A DNA stretch of 64,000 nt from Clostridium estertheticum (lineage in GTDB: Bacteria; Bacillota; Clostridia; Clostridiales; Clostridiaceae). Location of the stretch: positions 269,001-333,000 of the forward strand of contig NZ_JAAMNH020000001.1 of the NCBI RefSeq assembly GCF_011065935.2, written 5' to 3'. The position numbers were made by a program, and so were the translations under genes. Below the pieces are notes generated by a model. That model ran no database searches and was not told the DNA's origin. It saw only the letters and a program-made list of their open reading frames with translations. Each line of letters opens with the position of its first letter. The stretch's first letter is position 1. Below are positions 53,776 to 62,691 of this stretch, one piece after another.

Positions 53776-54789
53776 ATGAGTAACATGATGAGGGAATTTG
53801 AAATTGAAAGACAGTATGGTATTAAGATAGAAAGTATACGTCCCAACAAGGGAGTTTATTTTCTAAAGACAGATGATGGAGCTAAATGTCTAAAGAAAAT
53901 CAATTATGGAACACAAAAACTTTTGTTTGTATACGGGGCCAAAGAACATCTTGCAAAAAATGGATTTGACAAGATAGATAGATATTTTTTGAATACTGAA
54001 GGTAATCCTTATGCCTTAGTTAATGAAGATATTTACACATTATCGTCCTGGATAGATGGTCGTGAATGTGATTTTCATAATGAGGAGGATTTAGTAGAAG
54101 CTGCAAAAAAATTAGCTTATATGCATATTGCATCTAAGGGATATGAACCACCAGAAAATAGTAAGCTAAAAACAGATCTTGGAAGATGGCCACATTTAAT
54201 GGAAAAAAGAATAAAGTCCTTTGATAAAATGAAAGACATGATTAGAAAAAAGAAGAACTTTAAAACTGATTTTGATATTAATTATATTAAGAGTGTGGAT
54301 GCTCAAAAGGAACTCGGCAAAAGGGCTATGGCTATATTAGATGATTCATTGTACTTTGATATATGTAGGCAAACAGAAGAAGAAAAAGGGTTTTGCCACC
54401 ATGATTATACACATCATAATATTATTATTGATAAAAAAAATGATGTTAACATAATTGATTTTGATTATTGCAAAAGAGAAGTGAAAGCATTTGATTTATC
54501 TAATTTTTTAATTAAAGTGCTTAAAAAGCAGGATTGGGACATAAAATATGCTGAAATAATACTCGAGGCATATAGTAGTGTAAATCCTCTGTTAGAAGAA
54601 GAGTATCGACTTATATATGCATTTTTAGTATTTCCACAACGCTATTGGAGGCTTTGTAATAGATATTATTATAATGAAGTTACTTGGATTCAAAATACCT
54701 TTAACAAGAAGATGGAGGAGTTAATTTCTGAAAAAGAAAAATGCCTGGCATTTATTGAAGAATATAAGAAAGTCTTCAATCAGAGATAG
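53776..54789 (+). CDS. cotS: CotS family spore coat kinase-like protein (3)
   Basis: A 337-residue CotS protein, closest in length and sequence to copy 1. The N-lobe lysine is in AKCLKKINYG, the catalytic loop is FCHHDYTHHNIII and the metal motif IIDFDYC. A run of eight G stands directly before the ATG at 53776; ATGs at 53785 and 53788 are also possible and would have better spacing. Single gene, divergent from the second GT4, ending with its own terminator before yabG. Confidence 0.87.
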   Translation: MSNMMREFEIERQYGIKIESIRPNKGVYFLKTDDGAKCLKKINYGTQKLLFVYGAKEHLAKNGFDKIDRYFLNTEGNPYALVNEDIYTLSSWIDGRECDFHNEEDLVEAAKKLAYMHIASKGYEPPENSKLKTDLGRWPHLMEKRIKSFDKMKDMIRKKKNFKTDFDINYIKSVDAQKELGKRAMAILDDSLYFDICRQTEEEKGFCHHDYTHHNIIIDKKNDVNIIDFDYCKREVKAFDLSNFLIKVLKKQDWDIKYAEIILEAYSSVNPLLEEEYRLIYAFLVFPQRYWRLCNRYYYNEVTWIQNTFNKKMEELISEKEKCLAFIEEYKKVFNQR

Positions 54790-54827
54790 CATAAATCATG
54801 ATATGTATAGCATGCTTGCTATATATT

Positions 54828-54864
54828 AAAGTTATGTAGATATAATGTTTACATAACTTTTTTA
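54828..54864 (+). terminator. terminator of cotS (3)
   Basis: 11-bp perfect arms AAAGTTATGTA/TACATAACTTT followed by T-rich sequence. Confidence 0.75.
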
Positions 54865-54925
54865 CTTTCACCTATTAACTATATTTTCATAATATATATT
54901 ACAAGCTTAATATGGAGAGGATATT

Positions 54926-55840
54926 GTGGAAATAGGAGACGTTGTAGTAAGAAAATCATACGGTGGAGACATAACATTTAAAATAATAGACATTATGACT
55001 CTAAATCATACAGAGGTGTATTTACTTAAGGGAATAAATTTAAGAATTGAAGCAGATTCTTTAAGTGAGGATTTACAATTAGTATCAGAAAACAAAATTG
55101 GTGAAATCGATAAGGTCTTTAATAAAAAAGTAAACGCAGCTATTAAAAGAATATTAATGAGCAGGATAAAAGGAACCAGAGGGTCCCCCATAGATATTAA
55201 TGGTAAAATCAAAGACCTACAGTTGAAACAAGAAAAATATAAAGAATACAAAGAATATAAAAATAAAGAAATGATTTTTGGGAGACCAGGAAAAATACTA
55301 CATGTCGATGGAGATGCAGAATATTTAGAGGTTTGCCTAAAAACATATAAGCAGCTATCTATAGACGCTGTAGGGAGAGTAATTTCGGAAAGAAATCAAC
55401 CAAATGAAATAGTAAATTTAGTTAAAGAAGTTAAACCTGATATAGTAGTAATTACTGGCCATGATGGAATGATAAAAGGAATATCAGATTATATAAATTT
55501 AAATAGTTACAGAAATTCAAAGTATTTTGTAGAATCGGTTATAGCTCTTAGATCATATAATAGTAACTATGATGATTTAGTTATATTTGCAGGAGCATGT
55601 CAATCTTGTTATGAGGCAATTTTAGATGCTGGTGCTAATTTTGCTTCTTCTCCAAATCGTGTCTTAATCCATTGCTTGGATCCCGTTTTAGTAGCGGAGA
55701 AGATAGCCTATACAAATATAGAAAATGTTGTAGCAATAGAAGATGTTATACAGAACACTATAACAGGACTTTCAGGTATAGGTGGATTACAAACTAGAGG
55801 CAAGTATAGAGAGGGATTTCCAAAGTCTCAGTATATATAG
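54926..55840 (+). CDS. yabG: sporulation-specific protease YabG
   Basis: A 304-residue peptidase of family U57. It begins with the beta-barrel-like EIGDVVVRKSYGGDITFKI, and the conserved histidine (His179 in VVITGHDGM) and cysteine (Cys225 in FAGACQSCYEA) match the residues considered catalytic in this family. YabG is made in the mother cell and trims coat and cortex-associated proteins; in C. difficile it also processes CspBA and SipA-type precursors. GTG start with GGAGAGG upstream. It heads the yabG-veg-sipL-ispE order, which is conserved in clostridia. Confidence 0.95.
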   Translation: MEIGDVVVRKSYGGDITFKIIDIMTLNHTEVYLLKGINLRIEADSLSEDLQLVSENKIGEIDKVFNKKVNAAIKRILMSRIKGTRGSPIDINGKIKDLQLKQEKYKEYKEYKNKEMIFGRPGKILHVDGDAEYLEVCLKTYKQLSIDAVGRVISERNQPNEIVNLVKEVKPDIVVITGHDGMIKGISDYINLNSYRNSKYFVESVIALRSYNSNYDDLVIFAGACQSCYEAILDAGANFASSPNRVLIHCLDPVLVAEKIAYTNIENVVAIEDVIQNTITGLSGIGGLQTRGKYREGFPKSQYI

Positions 55841-55892
55841 ATAGGTCAAAAATCTTCAAAAGATACATGCTTATTATTTTGAAGCACCTAAA

Positions 55893-55926
55893 CAATCCCC
55901 CATATTTTGTATGGGGGCTTTGTTTA
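55893..55926 (+). terminator. yabG terminator
   Basis: CCCCCATA/TATGGGGG stem, then CTTTGTTT, 53 nt after the stop. 55927-56097 holds only AT-rich sequence with a short ACAGAGA/TCTCTGT hairpin. Confidence 0.8.
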
Positions 55927-56097
55927 TAAATCTGAATATATAAATATTAAAAGGAGATACTATTAAGGTTAGTATTTAAAATGTTACGTAATTAATATAT
56001 ATTGGTGTCTTATAATGTGAATCTCCATAAAACAGAGAAAAATCAATTCTCTGTAGAATAATCTATAAAAATGTACTTTGTTAACATATAATTAACA

Positions 56098-56127
56098 TTG
56101 ACAAAATTGTTATATTAGTGATAAAAT
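56098..56127 (+). promoter_or_regulatory. upstream veg promoter
   Basis: TTGACA (56098-56103), an 18-nt spacer and TAAAAT (56122-56127). Confidence 0.6.
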
Positions 56128-56138
56128 GATAAGTTTGC

Positions 56139-56167
56139 TTGACAAATATAAATATACCGTGTATAAT
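56139..56167 (+). promoter_or_regulatory. consensus veg promoter
   Basis: TTGACA (56139-56144), a 17-nt spacer and TATAAT (56162-56167), a perfect sigma-A consensus 27 nt before the start codon. The veg promoter of Bacillus is also known as very strong. Confidence 0.88.
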
Positions 56168-56193
56168 ATATAATGTGGAGAGAAGGTGTTTAC

Positions 56194-56430
56194 TTGGAAC
56201 AGATAAATGTACTGACTTCAATAAAAGATGAAATTGAAAGTCATGTTGGCGAAAGAGTAACATTAAAAGCTAATGGTGGAAGACGAAAGATTCTTGTAGA
56301 TAATGGAGTTATTGAAAAGACATATACAAGTATTTTTGTTATTAGATTAGAAAATGACACCCACAGAACAGTGACATATAGTTATTCAGATGTTTTGACA
56401 AAAACAGTTCAAATAGTTTTTGCAGGATAA
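56194..56430 (+). CDS. veg: Veg family protein
   Basis: A 78-residue protein matching Veg: ERVTLKANGGRRKILVDNG, IEKTYTSIFVIRLEND and RTVTYSYSDVLTKTVQI. Veg of B. subtilis influences biofilm matrix gene expression and outgrowth; its molecular action is not settled. The TTG at 56194 is chosen since GAAGGTG lies 5 nt upstream and the length then equals the family's. Tandem strong promoters precede it. Lies between yabG and sipL as in C. difficile. Confidence 0.92.
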   Translation: MEQINVLTSIKDEIESHVGERVTLKANGGRRKILVDNGVIEKTYTSIFVIRLENDTHRTVTYSYSDVLTKTVQIVFAG

Positions 56431-56431
56431 G

Positions 56432-56459
56432 ACGATACTGTACCTTGGTATCGTTTTTA
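56432..56459 (+). terminator. veg terminator
   Basis: ACGATAC/GTATCGT stem followed by T5, directly after the stop. Confidence 0.85.
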
Positions 56460-56493
56460 CATTCATAAATTAACAGGGCATATATTAAATAGG

Positions 56494-56523
56494 ATGTATT
56501 CCGTTATTAATAACGGAATACAT
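56494..56523. repeat. perfect 30-bp palindrome after veg
   Basis: Two 15-nt exact inverted halves, with weaker pairing to 56491-56526, centred at 56508. It sits 34 bp beyond the veg terminator and about 175 bp before sipL. It may be a second terminator; a T-rich run follows at 56541. Confidence 0.6.
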
Positions 56524-56699
56524 TCTACATAATATGTGCTTTTTTTATTTTATTGAAAAATTATGATGAATTTTGCAATACGAATAAAAGCATGGAATAT
56601 CATATTTCCCTTACTACTTCTATATATATTAATAGTAGGTATTTTAGGAGGGTAACAATTCAGAAGTGTTGCCACAATAGAAATACAAGGAGGTATAGT

Positions 56700-58262
56700 A
56701 TGGAGATAAATTTAATAAGAGAAAATATAGAGTATGAGCAACTGCTAGGAGAAAATACTGCTGATACAGTAGTAAAAGAAGAATATGTAATACCGGATAC
56801 TCATCCAGATGTCAGAGAAATTCTTATGTTGGATGTTAAAGCCATTATAAACTCCAAAGAAATAATTGAAGATAAGGTGTATTTAGAAGGGCAACTTCAA
56901 TATAATGTACTTTATATTTCAAAAGATCAAGAGCGCACTGATGTGGAAAACGTAGTATATAGTTCCAAATTTTCAAATACAATTGGCATAATGGGTGCGA
57001 AGCCCGAAATGCTTTGTGATGCTGAGTGTTTTGTAGAACATATGGAGTGTAAAATAGTAAATGAGAGAAAAATATGTCTAGAAGGTATTTTAAAATTAAA
57101 ATCTGAAGTGTACAAAAGTTTTAGTTTTCAAATAGTTAAAGATATTGAAGCTGTAAAGGATATTCAATATTTAAAAAATCCAACTAGTATAGATAAAGTT
57201 ACAAGGAGTTTTAATGGAGAGCTTATTGGTAAAGCAAATATAAAAGTTCCAATGGATAAACCTGAAATCCTTAAAGTTATAAAATGTGATGTTAATGTTC
57301 ATAAAAAAGAAGTAAAATTGTTTGACGGGAAAATTCAAATCAATGCTTTTGCATGTATTAATATGATGTATAAGGGAAAAGATAGCAGAGAATTATTTTA
57401 CATTGAACAGGAAGTTATGTTAAATAAAGAGTTAGATTTCCAAGAAGTAAACCCTTATATGGAAAATTATACAGACTTTAGGGTAGATGCTATGGGATTT
57501 GACATTAAGGAAGATGATTTAGGAGAAAAAAGAATTGTTGATGTAGAGTTTTTGATAAAAACAAATACAAGGGCTATGCATAAAGAAGAAGTGGATATGA
57601 TTGAAGATGTATATTCACCAACTACAAAACTTGAGATGGATAAAAAAGATTATGGACTTAATGTAATGCAAGGACAATTGTTAACTGAGACCTTAGTTAA
57701 GGGAGATATAGAATTAAGTAATGCTATGGCAAAGCCTAGCAAGGTTATTATGTGCAACGCTACCGTATGTGTAACAGAGAAAAAGGTTATTGAGGATAAG
57801 GTTATAATTGAGGGTATAATGAATGTAACTGTACTATATAGAAGTGATGATGAAGAAAAATATCTTTCTGCTGTGTCTGAAGAGATTCCTTTTACCTGTG
57901 GGGCTGAGATATTAGGCACTAAGATAAATATGAGTAGTGTATGTAAGGTAACACTTGAAAATGTAAATGCGGATATTGAGGTTGGAAATATAACGGTTAG
58001 AGCTGTAGTGAAAGTATATACAAGAGTAAATTACATGGTACAAAAGAAATTTTTAGTTGACGTTTATCCTATAGAGGGCGAAGTACTTAAGAAAAAAGCT
58101 AGTATTACCATTTATATAGTTCAATCCGGAGACACCTTATGGAAAATTGCTAAAAAGTATAATACTACAATGCAAGAAGTTGCAAGAGTTAATGGAATTG
58201 AAGATCCTAATGTTATAAAAGTTTCACAAAAACTTATAATACCAGGTAGAATAATTATATAG
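56700..58262 (+). CDS. sipL: SPOCS/LysM morphogenetic protein SipL
   Basis: A 520-residue protein. The first 465 residues contain repeated SPOCS (DUF3794) units, for example TADTVVKEEYVIPDTHPDVREIL and the later KVIMCNATVCVTEKKVI; a LysM domain forms the C-terminus (YIVQSGDTLWKIAKKYNTTM to LIIPG, about 470-515). This architecture, length and the position after yabG and veg match SipL of C. difficile, which binds SpoIVA at the forespore surface and is needed for coat assembly. ATG at 56700 follows AAGGAGG; longer frames to 56553 have no site. Clostridia use SipL where bacilli use other SpoIVA partners. Confidence 0.92.
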   Translation: MEINLIRENIEYEQLLGENTADTVVKEEYVIPDTHPDVREILMLDVKAIINSKEIIEDKVYLEGQLQYNVLYISKDQERTDVENVVYSSKFSNTIGIMGAKPEMLCDAECFVEHMECKIVNERKICLEGILKLKSEVYKSFSFQIVKDIEAVKDIQYLKNPTSIDKVTRSFNGELIGKANIKVPMDKPEILKVIKCDVNVHKKEVKLFDGKIQINAFACINMMYKGKDSRELFYIEQEVMLNKELDFQEVNPYMENYTDFRVDAMGFDIKEDDLGEKRIVDVEFLIKTNTRAMHKEEVDMIEDVYSPTTKLEMDKKDYGLNVMQGQLLTETLVKGDIELSNAMAKPSKVIMCNATVCVTEKKVIEDKVIIEGIMNVTVLYRSDDEEKYLSAVSEEIPFTCGAEILGTKINMSSVCKVTLENVNADIEVGNITVRAVVKVYTRVNYMVQKKFLVDVYPIEGEVLKKKASITIYIVQSGDTLWKIAKKYNTTMQEVARVNGIEDPNVIKVSQKLIIPGRIII

Positions 58263-58271
58263 ATGTATTTT

Positions 58272-58320
58272 AATAAATAACAAGTCAGTATATTATTATA
58301 TTTGACTTGTTATTTATTTT
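58272..58320 (+). terminator. sipL terminator, repeat copy A
   Basis: Stem TAAATAACAAGTCA/TGACTTGTTATTTA with AT-rich loop. Almost the same hairpin recurs after ispE at 59448-59502. Confidence 0.75.
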
Positions 58321-58506
58321 ACATGTACCTTATTTAAAATTATATGTAGCAATATTAAATTTGTTGTAATATACTAATTTTATTAACCATATTTCACAAG
58401 AAAAGGCTAATCTTATATAAGGCTGTGAATTCCTAAGGAGGAATAAACAGTTATTAATTAATTAAGTGGCTTTAGTAGATTCACAATAAAGAGTTGGAGG
58501 TAAATC

Positions 58507-59349
58507 ATGTTAGTAAAAGCTTATGGAAAAATAAACATATCTTTAGATATAGTAGGTAAAAGAGAAGATGGATATCATATGCTAAAAATGATTATGCAAA
58601 ATGTAGATTTATATGATTCTATGTCCTTTCAAAAATGCAATAAAGGTATTAATATAAGCTGCAATAAACCTTACATACCCACAGATGAGAAGAATTTAGT
58701 ATATAAAGCTGCAAAACTATTTATGGACACTTATGATATTAGCGAAGGTGTAAATATATATCTCAAGAAAAATATTCCAGTCGCTGCGGGTATGGCAGGC
58801 GGAAGTGCAGATGCAGCAGCTGTTTTTAAAACATTGAAACAATTATTCGAAATAGATATAGACGACAATGAACTTATGAATTTAGGTGTCAAAATAGGTG
58901 CAGACGTCCCTTATTGTATAATGGGTGGAACTGCTTTGTGCGAAGGTATAGGGGATATTATTACGCCCCTGGCGCCTTTCAAAAACCAAATTTTAGTATT
59001 GGTAAAGCCTAATTTTGGAGTATCCACGAAAGAGGTTTATAAAAACTTAGATATTAGTAAAATCTTTAAGCACCCAGATACAGAAGCGTTAATAAAAGCT
59101 ATGGAAGAAGAAAATTTAGAAGATGTATGTGGCAATATGAAAAATTTACTTGAAAATGTTACCCTAAGAAAATATCCAGTTCTCAAAAGAATAAAAGAAG
59201 ATATGATTAGAATGGGAGCAATGGGTGCGATGATGAGCGGAAGTGGCCCCACGATATTCGCTTTTTTTGATGATATGTTAAAAGCTCAAAGATGTTATGA
59301 TAAATTTAAAACTCAATATAAAGAAGTATATATAACAAGAACTATTTAG
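58507..59349 (+). CDS. ispE: 4-diphosphocytidyl-2-C-methyl-D-erythritol kinase
   Basis: A 280-residue GHMP kinase, full length for IspE. The start KAYGKINISLDIVGKREDGYH holds the substrate lysine, PVAAGMAGGSADAAAV is the ATP loop, GADVPYCIMGG the third core motif, and GAMMSGSGPTIFAFF the C-terminal motif. It phosphorylates CDP-methylerythritol in the MEP isoprenoid pathway. GGAGG precedes ATG. It follows sipL as in other clostridia, and in B. subtilis it also neighbours veg. Housekeeping and probably essential. The 244-bp gap before it has the sipL terminator and a GGAGG-containing leader with no gene. Confidence 0.95.
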   Translation: MLVKAYGKINISLDIVGKREDGYHMLKMIMQNVDLYDSMSFQKCNKGINISCNKPYIPTDEKNLVYKAAKLFMDTYDISEGVNIYLKKNIPVAAGMAGGSADAAAVFKTLKQLFEIDIDDNELMNLGVKIGADVPYCIMGGTALCEGIGDIITPLAPFKNQILVLVKPNFGVSTKEVYKNLDISKIFKHPDTEALIKAMEEENLEDVCGNMKNLLENVTLRKYPVLKRIKEDMIRMGAMGAMMSGSGPTIFAFFDDMLKAQRCYDKFKTQYKEVYITRTI

Positions 59350-59374
59350 AATTAATTTTATAGTGGTATATAAG

Positions 59375-59410
59375 AACGTGGAAAAGCCCTTGTGGTTTTT
59401 TCGCGTTTTT
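59375..59410 (+). terminator. ispE terminator
   Basis: A 14-bp stem AACGTGGAAAAGCC/GGTTTTTTCGCGTT with wobble pairs, followed by a T run, 25 nt after the stop. Confidence 0.75.
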
Positions 59411-59447
59411 ATATTGTGCGACCAGAATGGGCGGAGCATAAGCTACA

Positions 59448-59502
59448 TTTAAATAAATAACAAGTCAGTATACTAGTATATTGGACTTGTTATTTATTTA
59501 AA
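59448..59502. repeat. hairpin, repeat copy B of the sipL terminator
   Basis: 19-bp perfect arms TTTAAATAAATAACAAGTC/GACTTGTTATTTATTTAAA. About 90 percent identical to 58272-58320. It flanks ispE on the other side, beyond ispE's own terminator. Confidence 0.75.
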
Positions 59503-59630
59503 TGCGCCTAAGTGAATATTTTCTGCAAGTGTCGTTAAAACTAGCTTAAGCAAAGTAAAATCGGTTTGCTTACATATAGTGTTTAAAAATTTATTTTTTT
59601 GAAATTTGTAATGAAGCAGGGAGAAAAATA

Positions 59631-59822
59631 ATGAAAATTTTAGATTTATTTGATGTGTACTTTTTAACGATGATGGTAATCCAAGGCTCAGTTGTACTTA
59701 CTATGGATGCAAGAAATTTTAAAAAAACAGAAAATGACAGCACCAGCAAAAAAGCACGTATCATAGGCTCACTCGCAATTATTATAGCTATTATTCTATT
59801 TACACTGAGGTCTATATTTTAA
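59631..59822 (+). CDS. CLC_0170-type small membrane protein, 63 aa
   Basis: A 63-residue protein with two hydrophobic segments (about residues 8-24 and 44-62) separated by a polar, charged loop. Wording and position before a gerA-type operon match the small CLC_0170 family of clostridia. Function unknown; association with germination operons suggests a role with the receptor, like other small Ger-linked membrane proteins, but this is inference. GGGAG precedes ATG. Confidence 0.75.
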   Translation: MKILDLFDVYFLTMMVIQGSVVLTMDARNFKKTENDSTSKKARIIGSLAIIIAIILFTLRSIF

Positions 59823-59860
59823 CGACATTCCAGAAGGAAAGTCTCTTACTTTTAAAAGTG

Positions 59861-60002
59861 GGCGGATAACCAGTGAGAATTGGTATCTGCCAGAGGAATA
59901 CAAGGCGGATACATGTTGCAACAAAGAAAAAACTTCAGAGGGAGTCTAAATCTCCTTCTGAAGTCGTTAATATCGCAGCTTCGAAGAAGATGAACAGCTG
60001 CG
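59861..60002 (+). other. structured leader before gerKA
   Basis: Three hairpins in a row: about 59861-59891 (GGCGGATA.../...TATCTGCC), 59932-59964 (ACTTCAGAGGGAG/CTCCTTCTGAAGT, terminator-like) and 59974-60002 (CGCAGCT/AGCTGCG). No riboswitch or T-box consensus is recognised. The middle hairpin may end the small-protein transcript. Confidence 0.5.
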
Positions 60003-60071
60003 CAGGTGTGATGATTTAACTGAATGTTAATAATTAAGGGTATAGTTCATCTACACATATATAAGGACGTG

Positions 60072-61538
60072 ATGATTATGAAAGAGATAATTGATGATAA
60101 GATCCAACCTGAAGCAGAAAAAAACATAGAGTACTTAAAAGAACTTTTGAAAGATAACTCGGATGTTATTTTTAGGACTTTTAATGTGGGAGATTGGAAA
60201 GCAGCACTAGTTTATATTGATGGAATGGCAGATAAACTGCTATTAGATCATTATGTATTAGAACCATTAATGTTATGTTCAAAAGGAATAGAAAATGTAG
60301 AACAAATAAAAGACAGTATACTTTCAGTGACTGATATGCGAGAAGTAAAAAAACTAAGTGAAGGAGTTAATGCCGCCCTTTCGGGGGAAACATTAATGTT
60401 TATAGATGAGTTAAATTATGCCTATGTTATTGCCACACGACTTTTTCCTGCTAGAGGGGTAGGTGATCCATCTGGTGAAACGGTAATTCGAGGAGCAAGA
60501 GATGGTTTTACAGAAATTCTAAGATTCAATACTGCTTTAATTAGAAGGCGAATTAGAGATACAAGGTTAAGAATTAAACTTAAAGCTATAGGAGCTAGAT
60601 CGAAAACCGATGTGGCTATTATGTATATTGACGATATAGTCAATAAAGAAGTACTTCAGGAACTTGGGCGTAGAATAGACAAAATAAACATTGATGCAGT
60701 TCTTGATTCCGCCTATATTGAGCAACTAATAGAGGATAATAAATATTCTCCCTTTCCTCAAATACAAAGTACAGAGAGGCCAGATGTAGTAGCGGCGGCG
60801 CTGTACGAAGGTAGAGTAGCATTGGTTGTAGATAATTCACCCTTTGCAATTATTGTTCCAGCTACCTTGCCTAACTTATTTCAATCCCCAGATGATTATT
60901 ATCAAAGGTGGATGCATAGTTCTATGGTTAGATTTATTAGGATGCTTTCTATACTTATCTCTCTTACGGCACCGTCACTGTATGTAGCAATTACCTCTTT
61001 TCATACAGCTATAATACCTACTAAATTAGCCTATGCTATAGCAGCTTCTAGGGAAGGTGTGCCATTTCCTGCATTTATAGAAGCTATAATTATGGAATTG
61101 TTTTTAGCGCTTCTTATGGAAGCTGTGGTTAGATTGCCAAGGCCTATTGGAGCTACTATTGGTATTGTAGGAGGCCTTATTATAGGGCAATCCGCAGTGA
61201 GTGCAGGATTAGTTAGTCCCATTATGATAATTATTGTGGCAATTACTGCTATTACTACATTTGTAACTCCTAATTATGAAGTTACTATGGCTTTTAGACT
61301 TGTGCGATTTCTGCTTATTATTGCTTCAGCAATTGTAGGTCTTTATGGGATAGTTATTGGGCTCATTATACTTCTCATTCATCTAGTTAGAATGAAAAGT
61401 TTTGGAATACCTTATTTAGCACCAGCGGTTAATACTAATATTGCGGATTTAAAAGATATGTATATTAGAGGTCCTATATCAGGGCTAAAAGAAAGGCCTA
61501 AATATATGAAAACAGGAGATAAGATAAGACAAAAATAA
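60072..61538 (+). CDS. gerKA: spore germination protein, GerA family A subunit
   Basis: About 488 residues. The N-terminal soluble part (to about 290) has the GerA signature FRTFNVGDWKAALVYIDGMADK, then FPARGVGDPSGETVIRGARDGFTE with RRRIRDTRLR. The C-terminal part has about five membrane helices around PSLYVAITSFHTAIIP. This subunit, with B and C, forms the germinant receptor in the inner spore membrane and is thought to be an ion channel part. ATGs at 60072 and 60078 are both possible; AAGGA lies 4 or 10 nt upstream. First gene of gerKA-KB-KC. Forespore (sigma-G) control is expected, but the promoter is not clear. Confidence 0.92.
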   Translation: MIMKEIIDDKIQPEAEKNIEYLKELLKDNSDVIFRTFNVGDWKAALVYIDGMADKLLLDHYVLEPLMLCSKGIENVEQIKDSILSVTDMREVKKLSEGVNAALSGETLMFIDELNYAYVIATRLFPARGVGDPSGETVIRGARDGFTEILRFNTALIRRRIRDTRLRIKLKAIGARSKTDVAIMYIDDIVNKEVLQELGRRIDKINIDAVLDSAYIEQLIEDNKYSPFPQIQSTERPDVVAAALYEGRVALVVDNSPFAIIVPATLPNLFQSPDDYYQRWMHSSMVRFIRMLSILISLTAPSLYVAITSFHTAIIPTKLAYAIAASREGVPFPAFIEAIIMELFLALLMEAVVRLPRPIGATIGIVGGLIIGQSAVSAGLVSPIMIIIVAITAITTFVTPNYEVTMAFRLVRFLLIIASAIVGLYGIVIGLIILLIHLVRMKSFGIPYLAPAVNTNIADLKDMYIRGPISGLKERPKYMKTGDKIRQK

Positions 61539-61575
61539 TTTATATCATCTTTTATGTGGAGGTGAAAGGTATATT

Positions 61576-62691
61576 ATGAAGGATAAAAAAATAATTGAAG
61601 ATTTTGGGCTATTTACTACTATTGTGGTAGCTATAGTAAGTATAGGGACATTTTCCTGCCCGAAAGAAGTCATTGATAAAGTAGGAAGCGATGCCTGGAT
61701 AGTTACTTTAATCGGGGGGGTAGTAATTTTTTTATTACTATATCTTATATATATGGTTATTAAGAAAAATGATTTTGAGGATCTTACAAATATATTGCAG
61801 AATAATTTTGGTAAGTTTCTTGGAGGAGTATTTGCTATTACCTTTGCAATTTATAGTATATTTATTGTTGCCCTGGGAATGAGGGAATTTGTTGAAGTAA
61901 TTAAACTATTTTTATTAAGACAGACTCCTACAGAATTTATTTTAATGATTACTATTTTAACAGGAACATACTTAGTTAGAGGTGAAATAGGTGATTTAGT
62001 TAAGTTTAATGAAATCTCATTTTGGATTATGTTTATTCCGGCTTTTGTAGTTTTAATACTTACCGCAGTAAATGCGGACTTTACAAATTTATTACCAGTA
62101 CTTAATAATAAACCCGCTGATTACTTTAGGGCATCTAGATATATTTTATTCTGTTTTGGCGGAATTGAAATAGCCTATCTTATTCTTCCTTATGTCAAGA
62201 ATAAGAACAATTCATCCCGAGTGTTAAAAAAGAGTATTATGTTTGTAACATTTTTTTATCTAATTGTAATAATACTTGTTTTAGCTGTGTTCTCTAAAAT
62301 GCAGAGTAGGATTTTATTATGGCCAACTATTTCTATGATAAGGTCGTTAGATATACCAGGCACATTTATAGAGCGATGGGAAGGAATAGTAATGGCGTTA
62401 TGGGTGCTTTTTTATTTCACTACCTTTGTTAACACATACTTCTTTTCTAGTGAGATTGTGAAAAATGTATTTAAATTGAAAGATATTAAACTATCTTCAC
62501 TTTTAATTATGCCTATTATTTATGTCATAGCATTATATCCAGAGAATATAGCAGAAATTTATACTTTGCAATTCGAAACTACGCCAGTCATATTAACGGC
62601 TATATTTGTTTTTGTATTGTTGCCAATACTTATCTTGTTCATAGGTAAAGTTAAAGGTAAAGAGAGGTGGAAAAGTAAGGATGAAATTTAA
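61576..62691 (+). CDS. gerKB: spore germination permease, GerA family B subunit
   Basis: A 371-residue membrane protein with about ten helices, of the APC-type amino acid permease fold (GerAB/GerKB). It begins with FGLFTTIVVAIVSIGTFSCP in the first helix region. The B subunit binds the germinant, often an amino acid. It starts 37 bp after gerKA with GGAGGTG and AAAGG upstream, and overlaps the C-subunit gene by 11 bp, so the three are coupled. Germinant identity cannot be told from sequence. Confidence 0.9.
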   Translation: MKDKKIIEDFGLFTTIVVAIVSIGTFSCPKEVIDKVGSDAWIVTLIGGVVIFLLLYLIYMVIKKNDFEDLTNILQNNFGKFLGGVFAITFAIYSIFIVALGMREFVEVIKLFLLRQTPTEFILMITILTGTYLVRGEIGDLVKFNEISFWIMFIPAFVVLILTAVNADFTNLLPVLNNKPADYFRASRYILFCFGGIEIAYLILPYVKNKNNSSRVLKKSIMFVTFFYLIVIILVLAVFSKMQSRILLWPTISMIRSLDIPGTFIERWEGIVMALWVLFYFTTFVNTYFFSSEIVKNVFKLKDIKLSSLLIMPIIYVIALYPENIAEIYTLQFETTPVILTAIFVFVLLPILILFIGKVKGKERWKSKDEI

